64,000 nt of DNA from Bog-473 sp963782415 (GCA_963782415.1 CAWAJT010000007.1:1-64000); one strand, 5' to 3'; shown: positions 1-8,720, counted from the first letter of the stretch. Program-made: numbers and translations. The notes: generated from the sequence alone by a model not told the origin.

Positions 1-6
1 CCACCA
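1..6 (+). other. possible tRNA 3' end (left att site, cut by window edge)
   Basis: The window opens with CCACCA directly before a hairpin and an integrase gene. This would fit the last acceptor bases, discriminator A and CCA of a tRNA gene whose body lies upstream. The tRNA fragment at 20185-20226 ends in CGCCCA followed by CTC, so the two copies could share an identity block ending here. Only six bases are visible, so this rests on context. Confidence 0.35.
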
Positions 7-32
7 GGTCAGAAAGGGTTTCTGACCTCGGT
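3..32. terminator. hairpin between presumed tRNA end and integrase
   Basis: AGGTCAGAAA (6-15) pairs perfectly with TTTCTGACCT (19-28) around a GGG loop. ACC (3-5) pairs with GGT (30-32) if C29 bulges. There is no T-tract. It is likely the terminator of the upstream tRNA, or an integrase arm-type site. Confidence 0.45.
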
Positions 33-72
33 CCACCCTCGTTGTCCTAACCATGTCCTACAATTTCCAGGC

Positions 73-1314
73 ATGGAAACGAAGGCACCGAAGACAGCTC
101 AGCGCCGAAATCCCGGCACCGGAACTATGCGCGAGCGTCCTGTCGGCTCGGGACGATGGCAGTTGCGCGCGTTTGCCGGCGCAGACGAGGTCAGCGGCAA
201 ACCGCGTCAGGTGACGAAGACATTCGTGGGCACCGAATCGAAGGTGCGCGTCGCGCTCGCGAAATTCGTCACTGAGGTCAATGATGGCAAAGTCGAGCCG
301 ACGACGGCCACCGTCGGGCAGCTGCTCGACGAATGGCTCGCCGCTGCCACGGTGACTCAGAGACCGCGAACCCTCGAGGAGAACCGACGGAAGATCGATC
401 ACCGGATCCGGCCCAAGCTGGGCTCGGTGAAGCTGAACAAACTGACGCCGGCGCTACTCGACCGCGCCTACCGCGAATGGCTGGAAGGCGGCCTGGCGCC
501 GGCGACGGTGCACAAGTACCACAGCATCCTCAGCGCTGCTTGCCGTCAGGGCGTGAAGTGGGGGTGGCTGAACTCGGCGCCGACTGAGAGAGCCACTCCG
601 CCGAGGGTCGAGCGCAAGGAAATGGTCGTCCCGACGCCAGGGCGACTCAGGGATCTGATCAAGGCGGCAGAGAGGGAGGACCCGGTTCTGGCGACGGCCG
701 TGGCGCTCGCAGCGCTGACCGGGGCCCGCCGCGGCGAGCTCGTCGCTCTCCGCTGGTCCGACGTCAATCTCGATGGTGGCACAGTTCGGATCGCCCGATC
801 TCTGACAGTCGCCGGGGGAGAGCACCACGTCGGCTCAACCAAGTCCCACGCTTCGCGAATGCTGGCGCTGGATCCTGCGGCGGTGGCCGTGCTTCGGCAC
901 CGATGGGCGGAGATGGAGGATCTGGCGATTCGTGCCGAATCACCCCTCGTGGCAGACCCCTACGTCCTCAGCTACAACGCCAATGGAGCGGTCCCAGCCA
1001 ACCCGGACACCTTCACCCACCGGTTCGCCCGGCTGTGCGACGCCATGGAGGCGCCTGCGCTGAAGCGGCTGCAGAAGAGGCATCCCAAGGCCACCCGGGC
1101 TGAGCTGGCGCCGAAGGACCAGTGGCCGTACCGGTTCCACGACCTCCGGCACTTCTCAGTGACGACGCTGATCGCCGCTGGCGTGGACGTGCGGACGGTG
1201 GCGGAGCGTCACGGACACGCCAGGGCAACGATGACGCTGGACCGCTACGCCCACGCTCTTCCGGAGCGGGACAGAGCTGCGGCGGCGGTCCTGGGGGGAG
1301 TTCTCGACCTGTAG
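73..1314 (+). CDS. int: tyrosine recombinase/integrase
   Basis: A 413-residue site-specific recombinase expected to integrate and excise the island. There is an AP2-like arm-binding region at residues 20-70, a SAM-like core-binding domain at about 80-165 and a catalytic domain at about 190-400. Catalytic residues are visible: Arg in TGARRGEL (about R219), HDLR (H356, R359), GH (H382) and the tyrosine in LDRYAH (Y392). Length is normal for actinobacteriophage and ICE integrases. It reads away from the presumed att site. The ribosome-binding site is weak (CCAGG). Confidence 0.95.
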   Translation: METKAPKTAQRRNPGTGTMRERPVGSGRWQLRAFAGADEVSGKPRQVTKTFVGTESKVRVALAKFVTEVNDGKVEPTTATVGQLLDEWLAAATVTQRPRTLEENRRKIDHRIRPKLGSVKLNKLTPALLDRAYREWLEGGLAPATVHKYHSILSAACRQGVKWGWLNSAPTERATPPRVERKEMVVPTPGRLRDLIKAAEREDPVLATAVALAALTGARRGELVALRWSDVNLDGGTVRIARSLTVAGGEHHVGSTKSHASRMLALDPAAVAVLRHRWAEMEDLAIRAESPLVADPYVLSYNANGAVPANPDTFTHRFARLCDAMEAPALKRLQKRHPKATRAELAPKDQWPYRFHDLRHFSVTTLIAAGVDVRTVAERHGHARATMTLDRYAHALPERDRAAAAVLGGVLDL

Positions 1315-1503
1315 GCGAAGGGCGCTCAACCAATATCAGCCAGGTCGTCGGCTTCCCACCAGGCTTGCCCAGCACTGCCGGACGCCCAGTGCTAGAAATT
1401 GGCATCGCACTCAGCCGAGCAGTTCCCCTCGCTGCTCCGCCGATCCCTTGGGGATTGTGGCGGCGTCCTGATACCCTCCGAGCCCCATGGCGGGGCGTTT
1501 CGG

Positions 1504-2248
1504 GTGCGTATAAATCTGACCCTGTGCCTTCGAATCCTGGAGGCGCTGATAGTCGGCACGGCTGCGGGCTACGTCACGTACCTGGAGATCCAACATCACG
1601 GTCCGAGCTTCCTTGTGATTGTCTGCGCCGTGGCCATCGGGGTGGGTGGAGTACTAGATCCGGCCGCTCGCGCCTACATGGACGAAAGCGGGCCGGCTCT
1701 CCTTTCACCGCATGGTGCGAGTCGAACAGCCTCTGTGGGCGCTCGTTGTGGCCGTGAACAACCTCCGCGGATGCCCGCTTGGATTCCACAACTTCGGAGC
1801 GACCGTATTCGTCGTGAGAAAGACGCGAGTGCACTGGGTGCACGGGATTCAGGTCAGGATCGCTCGGGCGAGAATCCAGGGAAACCCGCATCCTTCCGAG
1901 ATCGTATGGTCATGGAGAAAGGGCCTGCTCGGTGAGTGCTGGGAGAGAGGAACCGTTGTCTCATCGCTCCATCGGTCCAAGTACGGCCCGTTCGAGCACT
2001 ACTCCTTCTGGAAGTGGCGCGGGGTCGCGAGGGGCATTCGGCAGCGACTACACCGCCGTGACATGCTTCAGATCTGCGGGTACGGGTACGTGGAGGCTCA
2101 TCCTATGATCGATGTGGCGACCGGCTCTTATCGGGGCTGCCTGGTGGTGCAGGTGCCTGAAGCTGACGCACAGGCTGTCCAAAGCCAGGCCGTGCAGGAT
2201 CTGATCGAGGAAGCGGCGAAGGTGACGGCGCTAATCGTTGCCAGATAG
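1504..2248 (+). CDS. membrane protein of unknown function, frame interrupted near 1700
   Basis: Two overlapping frames appear to form one gene. Frame one (from a GTG at 1504, within a longer open frame from 1399) gives two hydrophobic helices around LEALIVGTAAGYVTYLEI and FLVIVCAVAIGVGGVL. Frame two (ATG at 1712 to 2248) gives a soluble domain with PLGFHNFGATVF, NPHPSEIVW and a tail rich in charged helix. The join lies in CTCTCCTTTCACC near 1697-1705. The soluble part resembles uncharacterised actinobacterial membrane-anchored proteins. If the break is real the gene is dead; if it is a sequence error the product is about 247 residues. Confidence 0.5.
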
Positions 2249-2283
2249 TTAACCCAGGAGAGCCCTCAACCAGGAGACCGGTT

Positions 2284-2451
2284 ATGCCGACACCGAAATA
2301 TATGACAGCGGGCGCCTCGAATGGAGCCACTTCTAGCCACGCGGCTCGTCGGGCGCAGGAAGATCGCGAAACCGCACGTGAACGATTCGTCAGGGCGCTC
2401 GAGGAGATCGACGCCGACGAAGATCTGATTGAGACAGCACGCAAGACCTGA
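2284..2451 (+). CDS. small charged protein, 55 aa
   Basis: A short gene, MPTPKYMTAGASNG to LIETARKT, with a strong Shine-Dalgarno AGGAG (2272-2276) seven bases before the ATG and a clear terminator just downstream. The second half is a charged helix (RERFVRALEEIDADEDLIE). No family recognised. The RBS and terminator make it a convincing small gene. Confidence 0.65.
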   Translation: MPTPKYMTAGASNGATSSHAARRAQEDRETARERFVRALEEIDADEDLIETARKT

Positions 2452-2477
2452 GACCGGCCCGACAAACGATTGTTAAC

Positions 2478-2504
2478 GAACCCCCTGGGCAATCCGGGGG
2501 GTTC
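2478..2504 (+). terminator. intrinsic terminator
   Basis: GAACCCCC (2478-2485) pairs with GGGGGTTC (2497-2504), followed by TTCG. It sits 27 bases after the stop of the small gene at 2284-2451 and separates it from the convergent gene at 2556-3422. Confidence 0.75.
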
Positions 2505-2555
2505 TTCGCGTCCGGATGATTCGTGGCGCATAAACGAGCGTCCCTGCGAACAACA

Positions 2556-3422
2556 TCATGCGAGCCGAATCGCTCCCGAGTCAAAGAGATGAACGAGAGC
2601 TGCAGCGAGATGGATCGCCGACTCGGCCTCGGACTGAGATACGACGATCGGAGGCGCTGAACCGGGTACACCGTGGCGGTCATCTTGTGACTTCCAGAGG
2701 AGCTCGAGGTCGCCGATCACAACGTGGATAGGGTCGACTCCTGCGGGAGGTGTGAACACCGAGGTCCACTTCTCTGGCTTCGCCTTCATGGCTGCCAGAA
2801 TTTTCCCCAAGGTCGGACCGCCATCCTCTGGGATCACAATCGGGCTCGCCACACACTCGATCGCCTTAATCGCCTCTCGGTAGCCATGGCTCGGGTTCTT
2901 TGTACGGCCGTAGACGTTGCTCCAAGCGGTCGCAAGATGGCGTTCGGCGGCCCTTCCCGGAGTCGCAGCGGTTGTGACCGCCGCGGCAACGGTGGGCGCT
3001 ACACGGTCTTGCAACTCGGCGAGGCCGTTCGGATCGATTCCCACTCGATATACCGATGCACCGCTTTCAAGGATTTGTTCCAACGTCGCGAGTCGCTCCG
3101 AGTCACGGCACCTACCTGCACACCAATCAATCACGTCGACAAAGAACTCTGGATCGTGGTGCATGATGCTGACCATGCTTTCGTAGGCGCGTTCACCGCC
3201 GCCCGACCAGTCCAAGGGCTTGCGAAATTCGATCTGGATATCCATCAGCGCCTGACCATCGAAGACCCATTGATCCATGATGTCTCGTCCTCGGACAAAC
3301 GTTGTGAGCATCCACGAGACGAGAGGCTGGCGCAGCCATGGCGGCGCCCCAGATTGGAGTGAACTCCAATCGGCTGCCTTAGACTTAGCTGTTCCTCTCA
3401 CACTCCGCGGCAGGCGCCCCAT
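2556..3422 (-). CDS. uncharacterised protein, possible Abi-like C-terminal domain
   Basis: An open frame extends to 3590, but the first 50 or so codons look non-coding. ATG at 3422 (MGRLPRSVRG) is a reasonable start; a later one at 3311 (MLTTF) is possible. The N-terminal part has PPWLRQPLVSWML. The C-terminal half (ERHLATAWSNVYGR, DPSHGYREAIKAIE-like helix, then GPTLGKILAAM) resembles the C-terminal domains of abortive-infection and related proteins, judged by eye only. It is divergent from the excisionase operon and alone on its strand in this part of the island. That suits a satellite-encoded defence or immunity gene, which is inference. Confidence 0.6.
   Translation of the reverse strand: MGRLPRSVRGTAKSKAADWSSLQSGAPPWLRQPLVSWMLTTFVRGRDIMDQWVFDGQALMDIQIEFRKPLDWSGGGERAYESMVSIMHHDPEFFVDVIDWCAGRCRDSERLATLEQILESGASVYRVGIDPNGLAELQDRVAPTVAAAVTTAATPGRAAERHLATAWSNVYGRTKNPSHGYREAIKAIECVASPIVIPEDGGPTLGKILAAMKAKPEKWTSVFTPPAGVDPIHVVIGDLELLWKSQDDRHGVPGSAPPIVVSQSEAESAIHLAAALVHLFDSGAIRLA
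3352..3371. repeat. perfect 9-bp inverted repeat, possible operator
   Basis: GATTGGAGT (3352-3360) and ACTCCAATC (3363-3371) with a 2-bp spacer. It lies in the 5' part of the minus-strand gene, or 41-60 bases upstream if that gene starts at 3311. Symmetry is typical of a dimeric repressor site. Confidence 0.4.
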
Positions 3423-3642
3423 GACACACATCGTCGCGCGCTTCGGATACTCTGACGTACAGCAGCGACCACATATCGTCCTGGAATGCAGCGGACCGCC
3501 ACGGGACGCTGAGGAAGTTCGATAGAGGTCGCAGTCAGGCAAGCGCCGCCACGGCCGCCGAACTCCCGCTACGGGAACCCCGCCCGCCATGGGCCCCTCG
3601 TTAGCCGCGGCTCGCGCCCGCCCGAGTTCTGGAGGCGCCGCT

Positions 3643-3870
3643 GTGTCATCCCTGACTGCAATCGCTCAGACTGAGCAAGACAAGACTGAGAACGCGGATC
3701 TCATCAGCGTCCCGGCCGCTGCCAATCGCCTGGGCTTACACAAGACAACTCTCTATCGACTCTGCAGAAACGGTGAGTTTCCGCCGGCTGTTGCAGTCGG
3801 TTCGAGGTGGGTCGTATCGGTGCCACGCCTTGAGCGGTTCTTGCACGGTGACGCGGGAGGGGCCGCATGA
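3643..3870 (+). CDS. xis: excisionase / MerR-type HTH DNA-binding protein
   Basis: The start is the GTG at 3643, chosen because a perfect GGAGG (3631-3635) lies seven bases upstream; the frame is open back to 3589 without an RBS. The 75-residue product contains a compact winged HTH, ISVPAAANRLGLHKTTLYRL then FPPAVAVGSRWVVSVPRLER, as in excisionases and AlpA-like prophage regulators. It opens a long run of overlapping genes and overlaps the next by ATGA. It probably controls excision or early transcription. Confidence 0.8.
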   Translation: MSSLTAIAQTEQDKTENADLISVPAAANRLGLHKTTLYRLCRNGEFPPAVAVGSRWVVSVPRLERFLHGDAGGAA

Positions 3871-4232
3871 CCACCCCCAGACGCGCAAGTGGCCCCGGCC
3901 TTGCCGCCCGGACCACCGCATCAAGAGCTCCTCGGCCAGGAATTGCTCTGAGATCATCGTACAGCCGGGACCCACGACCGCGGGGCGCTTGGCGATGGCG
4001 AGTGGAGATGTATGCCGAAAGTGCCCGTCGTGTTGCTGTCGAAGTGGCGAGATTTGTTTCGGTCCTAGACGCGAACGCTTTCCTCGCGGAGGACCACGAT
4101 GCCGACATCGATATCGAGGTCCGCTGCTCTGAATTGGTGCTGATCCTGGCTCGCATCCGCATGGGGATCGACGAGCTCGAGGAAGACCTGATGGCCGAGC
4201 GACGTGGCGCATCAGGCGGTCCGGTGTCATGA
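3867..4232 (+). CDS. hypothetical protein, coupled to xis
   Basis: The ATG overlaps the xis stop (ATGA), and its own stop overlaps the next start the same way, so translational coupling supports it. The first 45 residues are Arg/Pro rich and may be untranslated. An internal ATG (VEMYAESARR) begins the better-looking part, a helical acidic domain (VLDANAFLAEDHDADIDIE, ILARIRMGIDELEEDLM). Family not recognised. Confidence 0.5.
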   Translation: MTTPRRASGPGLAARTTASRAPRPGIALRSSYSRDPRPRGAWRWRVEMYAESARRVAVEVARFVSVLDANAFLAEDHDADIDIEVRCSELVLILARIRMGIDELEEDLMAERRGASGGPVS

Positions 4233-4573
4233 GGGTCGTCACTGTTGACCTCGATGATCCTGGGCATCTCGAACGGGTTTGGATGGAGGTGCGACGCCAC
4301 CGTGCCATTCGCGACGCAGATCCGCCGCTGCGGGCAGCCATCCTCCGTCGTACGAAGAGGCTGGCGCCCGAGCAGGCCCAGCCGATACTGGATGCCCTCA
4401 CTGAGCTCCATCCCGAAGTAGTCCTCGCAGCTTTCTTCGTCGAGTTGGTTCCGAATACGCCGACATGTGGCTTCTACTGGCGCCTTCCAACGCGCTTGAT
4501 TCCTGACGCATCAAGCCTCAGTCGAAGAAAGGCCTGGCCAGAGGGTTCCAGCGCGATGGAAGGAGCTGCATGA
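4229..4573 (+). CDS. hypothetical protein
   Basis: 114 residues, coupled on both sides by ATGA overlaps. The first 75 residues look like a folded domain (RAAILRRTKRLAPEQAQPIL, LHPEVVLAAFFVEL). The tail after about residue 88 is low-complexity and spans a copy of the 17-bp island palindrome (4497-4513) read in frame. No family recognised. The tail may have been added by insertion of that element. Confidence 0.5.
   Translation: MRVVTVDLDDPGHLERVWMEVRRHRAIRDADPPLRAAILRRTKRLAPEQAQPILDALTELHPEVVLAAFFVELVPNTPTCGFYWRLPTRLIPDASSLSRRKAWPEGSSAMEGAA
4497..4513. repeat. 17-bp island palindrome, copy 1
   Basis: TGATTCCTGACGCATCA, one mismatch to consensus TGATKCGTSACGMATCA. Unlike most other copies it lies inside an open frame and contributes sense codons. 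Confidence 0.5.
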
Positions 4574-6048
4574 CGCCGGAACCCCGCGCTGGCTTCGATC
4601 CCGACGAGCTGGCGCCGTACGAGATAGCCGAGCAGTTGACGAACGGACATACGCCGGCGCCGGCGATGGGCGGGCCCCTGACAGAGCTCGGACTGGCGAG
4701 GCGCTACGTGGCCCTGGGGAGGGTCGATACAGGTACGCACCCGAAATCGGGCGCTGGATGATCTATGACGGCCGGCGGTGGGCGGAGGACGTCACCGGTG
4801 AAGCCGATCGGCTGGCGAAAACCGTCGTCGACTTGCTGCACATTGATGCACGCAACAACCCCGACCGACGCGAGGAGCTCACGAAGGCGTGGCTACGGTT
4901 CCAGACGGCGCCGAAGATCCGCGGCATCCTCGAGCTGGCTCGAACCGAGAGCGGCGTCCCCATCAGGATGAGCGAGCTCGACGCCGATCCCTGGGCTCTG
5001 AATTGCCTCAATGGGGTCGTCGACCTCAGGACTGGCGAGTTGCGCGCGCATGATCCCGACGAACTCCACTCGAAGCTCGTGCCCGTCGAGTACGAACCCA
5101 CGAGCGATGCACCGGTCTGGCGCCGATTCCTCGAGGAAGTCTTCGAAGGCGACGGCGATCTGACGACCTTCGTCCAGCGCTTCGCCGGCTACTCGCTCAC
5201 CGGCGACGTCTCCGCACAACTCATGGTCTTTGGCCACGGCGCTGGCGCCAACGGTAAGTCGACGATGTTCGGCATCCTGCGACGGATCGCCGGCGACTAC
5301 GCCATTCAGCTCGACCCGACGGTGCTTACTGCGGGACAGCACGAACAGCACCCGACCGGCCTCACTGACCTCCGTGGGGTGCGTCTACGTGACGACCATC
5401 GAAACCGACGCCGGCCGGCGCCTTGCCGAAGCGCTTGTAAAGCAGCTCACCGGCGGCGACGCCATTCGAGCTCGCCGGATGCGCGGCGACTACTTCGAGT
5501 TCGAGCCGAGCCATCACCTTTGGCTGGCGGGGAACCATCTGCCGCAGATCCGAGGGACAGACCACGGGATCTGGCGGCGCATCGCCCTGCTGCCCTTCGA
5601 CGTGACCTTCGAAGGCGATCGGCAGGATCCGGAACTGCCGGCGAAGCTCGACTTCGAGTGGGCCGGCATCTTGGCCTGGGCGATCGCTGGCTGCATTGAG
5701 TGGCAGCGAGAAGGGCTGGCGGTCCCTGAGCGCGTCCAGGCGGCAACGGACCGCTATCGGAGCTCGCAGGATCATCTTGGTCGCTTCATCGCCGAGTGCT
5801 GCGTCGAGGACGCTGACACCTACGTCTCCGCCAAGGCGATGCGTGACGCATACGAGGAGTGGTGCGACGCCCAGGGTGAGCGCGCTTGGAGCGCCAAAGC
5901 CGTCGGCCAAGAGCTGACCGACAGAGGCTTCGACAGCGCTCAAATCGGCCAACGACGCACACGATCGTGGGTCGGAATTGGACTGCTCGGAGAGCGCCAA
6001 GACGAACTCGATCTTGGGTCAGAAAGTGAGAGGGGAGAACGCTTATGA
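4570..6048 (+). CDS. phage/plasmid primase-helicase (P4 family, D5-type), frame interrupted twice
   Basis: Replication protein of the island: an SF3-type helicase with D5_N-like region, of the family fused to or acting with primase in P4-like phages and PICIs. Parts: start at 4570 (ATGA overlap); frame change near 4717-4720 in CTGGGGAGGG, where one more G would give YRYAPEIGRWMIYDGRRW; second change near 5386, where removing one C restores GVRYVTTIETDAGRRLAE. Visible motifs are Walker A GANGKST, KQLTGGD, then NHLP and WRRIALLPF, all conserved in the family. Restored length is about 490 residues. The N-terminal primase domain is absent. Both breaks are single-base, so they may be sequence errors. 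Confidence 0.85.
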
Positions 6049-6365
6049 ACGGTTCTTCCGGTTATACGCATAGCGCGCATGCAGGAGCGAGTTACGGAGA
6101 AAGCGTTCCGACGCGTTCACTTCCTGGTCAGGACGTTACGGTGGGTAGGCGATCGGCAGGCGTATTGGTGACGTGGCGCACTCTGGGCCTCATCTCCGGG
6201 CTGGCGTGGGATCTGGCCGGAAAGTGGTTGGTTCGGTGGACCTCCGCAACCGCTTGGCGGTGCACTTGCCCGGGTCCAGCTGAAGGCGATGTCTGCTCGC
6301 ATGTTGTGCGGATCCAACGCCTGACAGTTGATGCGTCCGGAATCAGCGATGAGGAGCCGGCGTGA
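6045..6365 (+). CDS. small SWIM-type zinc-finger protein
   Basis: Starts in an ATGA overlap with the primase stop. 106 residues with CTCPGPAEGDVCSHV near the C-terminus, matching the SWIM zinc-finger pattern CxC-xn-CxH. A preceding W-rich strand pair (WDLAGKWLVRW, AWRCTC) fits that fold. The first 35 residues look disordered. SWIM domains usually bind nucleic acid or proteins; a replication or recombination accessory role beside the primase is inference. Confidence 0.6.
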   Translation: MNGSSGYTHSAHAGASYGESVPTRSLPGQDVTVGRRSAGVLVTWRTLGLISGLAWDLAGKWLVRWTSATAWRCTCPGPAEGDVCSHVVRIQRLTVDASGISDEEPA

Positions 6366-6793
6366 TCAGAGGGAACTCCCTCGCGTTCGATTCGGAGGAT
6401 CCCACGACGAGCGTGTCGGATCGGCTGCTCGGATTCTTCGAACGAAACGGGGATCTCCGCGAGCTACGTCGAAAATACGAAGGCGCCCCAGCGGTAACCG
6501 ACGCGATCGATTTCATGGCAGAGAAGGGTCGCTCCTTCAACTCGGCTGCTTCCGCTACCGGAAGCAAACCGGCAGAGCCGCCGGAAGTTGCCGCATCATC
6601 GATTGATGGCCCGTTCGGAATCTCCCAGGCATGCGACTTCCTCGCCGCGCTCGACTCGCAGATCACTGAACGCGGACTCCGACTCGCATGCGCTAACGGT
6701 CGGGTCAGAGGCGCAAGGCAGCTTGGTACCCGCGGCGAATGGAGCATCTCCCACGAAGGACTCGAAGCCTTCGCGAGGGAGCGCAAGGGATAG
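6362..6793 (+). CDS. hypothetical protein with C-terminal HTH-like region
   Basis: GTG start overlapping the previous stop (GTGA). 143 residues. The N-terminal helical half has RLLGFFERNGDLRELRR; the C-terminal half, GISQACDFLAALDSQI to GTRGEWSISHEGLEAF, resembles a helix-turn-helix or excisionase-type fold. Not recognised further. It belongs to the coupled early operon. Confidence 0.55.
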   Translation: MIRGNSLAFDSEDPTTSVSDRLLGFFERNGDLRELRRKYEGAPAVTDAIDFMAEKGRSFNSAASATGSKPAEPPEVAASSIDGPFGISQACDFLAALDSQITERGLRLACANGRVRGARQLGTRGEWSISHEGLEAFARERKG

Positions 6794-7646
6794 CTCGCCC
6801 TCAGACCGGCGCCGAGATGCGGCCGATGCGTTTATTGACCGGCTGGATCGCTTGATCCGGGACATTTACGAGGGGGAACGTCTCGCTCGCAACGCAAGCG
6901 ACGCTGAGCGTGATGCATTCCAGGCAAGGCGTCTGGCGCGCATCGATGGTGCGATTGACGAGTTGCAGAAGGCGCTCCCGGATATTCCAGCTGCTGATCT
7001 TGGCCCTGTATTCGAGGAGGCGCGAAATCAATGGCAGAAATCGATCGAGATCATTGGGCGGGCTGGCGACAAGCGACTGACCATCGCTGTTCGACGCGGT
7101 GAACTCGGCAAGGTCGCCGGCCTATTGGACGAAGTCCTCGCGCCGTGGGATCTCCAGGCTGAACTGGTCGAAGCAAATCGACGACTGAGCGAGCAACGTC
7201 AGGAGACGCTGCAGCTTCGAGCCGAACGAGCTGCGGCCGTTCAATCCAAGGATGTGGCGATGATTCCGCGGATTATGGAACTGCGGACTCAGATCGAAAT
7301 CGTCGCACCACGCGCCGAAGCCGAGGCCGAGCTGGCCGTCCTCGAGCTTCAGATCGATCGTGCTCAGACCGCAACCGCTGCACCGGCACTCCGAGTGGCC
7401 GAGGCCGCCGCTGCGCTCGAGGAGATCGTGCAGAGACGTGAGGCGGCCCTCGCAGCTGTGCGTGAGGCTGAGGAGGCACTTCCTGTGGCTCAAATCCGCG
7501 TTCGTCGCGAAGATGGAGCGACCAGGGTCACTGCGCATCGTGTCCGGGACCTCGAGCAGCAACGAGACCGTATCCGAGATAGGGCCGAAGCAGACGCCAG
7601 CGTCGCAATGGCCCGCATCGCCGGAATGGAGCTGACGCCAGCATGA
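6723..7646 (+). CDS. long coiled-coil protein
   Basis: About 300 residues of almost uninterrupted helix: RLDRLIRDIYEGERLARN, ELVEANRRLSEQRQETLQ, then repeated Ala/Glu/Arg heptads to RDLEQQRDRIRDRAEAD. The start is unresolved. The frame is open from 6588, but that overlaps the previous gene by 206 bases; TTG at 6723 overlaps it by 71. A frame error near 6793 could explain the lack of a clean start. Comparable coiled-coil proteins in phages are scaffolds or tape-like proteins, but nothing here assigns a role. Confidence 0.55.
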   Translation: MVPAANGASPTKDSKPSRGSARDSSPSDRRRDAADAFIDRLDRLIRDIYEGERLARNASDAERDAFQARRLARIDGAIDELQKALPDIPAADLGPVFEEARNQWQKSIEIIGRAGDKRLTIAVRRGELGKVAGLLDEVLAPWDLQAELVEANRRLSEQRQETLQLRAERAAAVQSKDVAMIPRIMELRTQIEIVAPRAEAEAELAVLELQIDRAQTATAAPALRVAEAAAALEEIVQRREAALAAVREAEEALPVAQIRVRREDGATRVTAHRVRDLEQQRDRIRDRAEADASVAMARIAGMELTPA

Positions 7647-7891
7647 GCGTCCTGAGCGGCCACGAGCGCTACCTCAAGAGCCATCCCCGGCGAAAGGATC
7701 AGGTCGACGGAACTAGCGCCGATAACAGCAGCCCAGCGCCGTCGGTGATACACGCGTGGCGACAGCAGCGTGCAGCGACACGAAACATAAAGAAGCCCCG
7801 TACGACCGCAGAGATCCTCGCCGATGGCCTCGCCGCGGTCGAGCGTGTCGATCGTGAGCGTGCGGAGCGCGCAGCAGGTCTGAGATCATGA
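7643..7891 (+). CDS. small hypothetical protein, 82 aa
   Basis: ATGA overlap with the coiled-coil gene and with the next one. Charged product with a helical C-terminus (TTAEILADGLAAVERVDRER). No family recognised. Coding is supported by coupling on both sides. Confidence 0.55.
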   Translation: MSVLSGHERYLKSHPRRKDQVDGTSADNSSPAPSVIHAWRQQRAATRNIKKPRTTAEILADGLAAVERVDRERAERAAGLRS

Positions 7892-8073
7892 CCTCGTCGA
7901 AGTGCAGCGCGCGCAGCGATAGCGGCTCAGCTCATCTATCAGCCGTCATCCTGGCCTCGTCTGACACCTCCAGGCCGGGGAGGTCCCCCCACCCCCAGCG
8001 AGCGTCCCGGTACGTACTGGTGATCGCTGCGTGTACGTATCTGGGACCTCCCATTCCGAACAGGTCGAACTGA
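7888..8073 (+). CDS. small hypothetical protein, 61 aa
   Basis: Begins in an ATGA overlap and ends in a TGATG overlap with the zinc-finger gene. Composition (Ser/Arg/Pro rich) is weak for a folded protein. It may serve mainly to carry ribosomes to the next start, or contain an unseen frame break. Confidence 0.35.
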   Translation: MTSSKCSARSDSGSAHLSAVILASSDTSRPGRSPHPQRASRYVLVIAACTYLGPPIPNRSN

Positions 8074-8249
8074 TGGGAATGGCCGTCTGCCAGACAGGAT
8101 TTGGCCCCCGGTTGTACCGGTCTAATCCGAGCTGTGCTGGTTGCGAGACCGAGCTGCCGTGGCAGCAGCGACCTGGGCGAGCTCGTCGGTGGTGCTCCGA
8201 TGCTTGTCGCATGGCGACGGTTCGCCGCCGGAGAAAGATCCACTCCTGA
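8073..8249 (+). CDS. small zinc-ribbon protein
   Basis: ATG at 8073 in a TGATG overlap; a GTG at 8031 is in frame. 58 residues with CAGCETELPW followed by WCSDACRMATVRRRRK. This CxxC - CxxxC pair with a basic tail is common in small phage and actinobacterial DNA-binding zinc ribbons. It lies directly before the terminase gene, coupled to it by another TGATG. Confidence 0.6.
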   Translation: MGMAVCQTGFGPRLYRSNPSCAGCETELPWQQRPGRARRWCSDACRMATVRRRRKIHS

Positions 8250-8706
8250 TGGCCGGCCGTGGCCAACCTCCGAAGGACCCGTCGAGGCGCCGGCGACGGA
8301 ATGTCGATGCCCCTTCATCTTCTCTAGTCATCAGCGACGGTCGCACTCGCGGCCCGCAGCTTCCGAAAGGGGTGCTCCCCGGCGACGAGGAGTGGCACGA
8401 GCGCACGAAAGCCTGGTGGCTGACGTGGCGCAAATCAGCGCAGGCGCAGGGTTTCACGCCGACCGACTGGGATTTCCTGCTCGACACGGCGTTGATGCAT
8501 CACGTCATGTGGTCGAAGGGACGCTGGGAGTTCGCAGCCGAGATCCGTCTCCGGGTAGGGAAGGTCGGCGCGACCGGGAAGACCGGCGTCGGCTCCGCAT
8601 GGCCATGCTGGGTGGAACACCCGCGGATCTGCCTGACGGGGTCTCGTCGATAGATGAGAGACGCACCAGCCTCAACGAGAGGCGGGGGCGGCTCGAAGGT
8701 CTGTGA
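8249..8706 (+). CDS. terS: phage terminase small subunit, frame interrupted near 8573
   Basis: Starts MAGRGQPPKDPSRRRRR in a TGATG overlap. The core WWLTWRKSAQAQGFTPTDWD and FLLDTALMHHVMWS, then AEIRLRVGKVGAT, matches actinobacteriophage small terminases. In the plain frame it runs on to 8653. Adding one C in GCGACCGGGAAG (about 8570-8575) gives the expected REDRRRLRMAML continuation, ending at 8706. No large terminase follows, which is the PICI situation where the island's TerS redirects helper packaging. The stop TGA is the first triplet of palindrome copy 2. Confidence 0.8.
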
Positions 8707-8720
8707 TGCGTGACGAATCA
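8704..8720. repeat. 17-bp island palindrome, copy 2
   Basis: TGATGCGTGACGAATCA, exact match to the consensus. Its first TGA is the stop of the terminase frame. Confidence 0.6.

Noticed and set aside
4570..6048. Programmed ribosomal frameshifting in the helicase gene
   Set aside because: Two shifts in different directions, no classical slippery heptamer with downstream pseudoknot, and the same kind of break in unrelated genes of the window.
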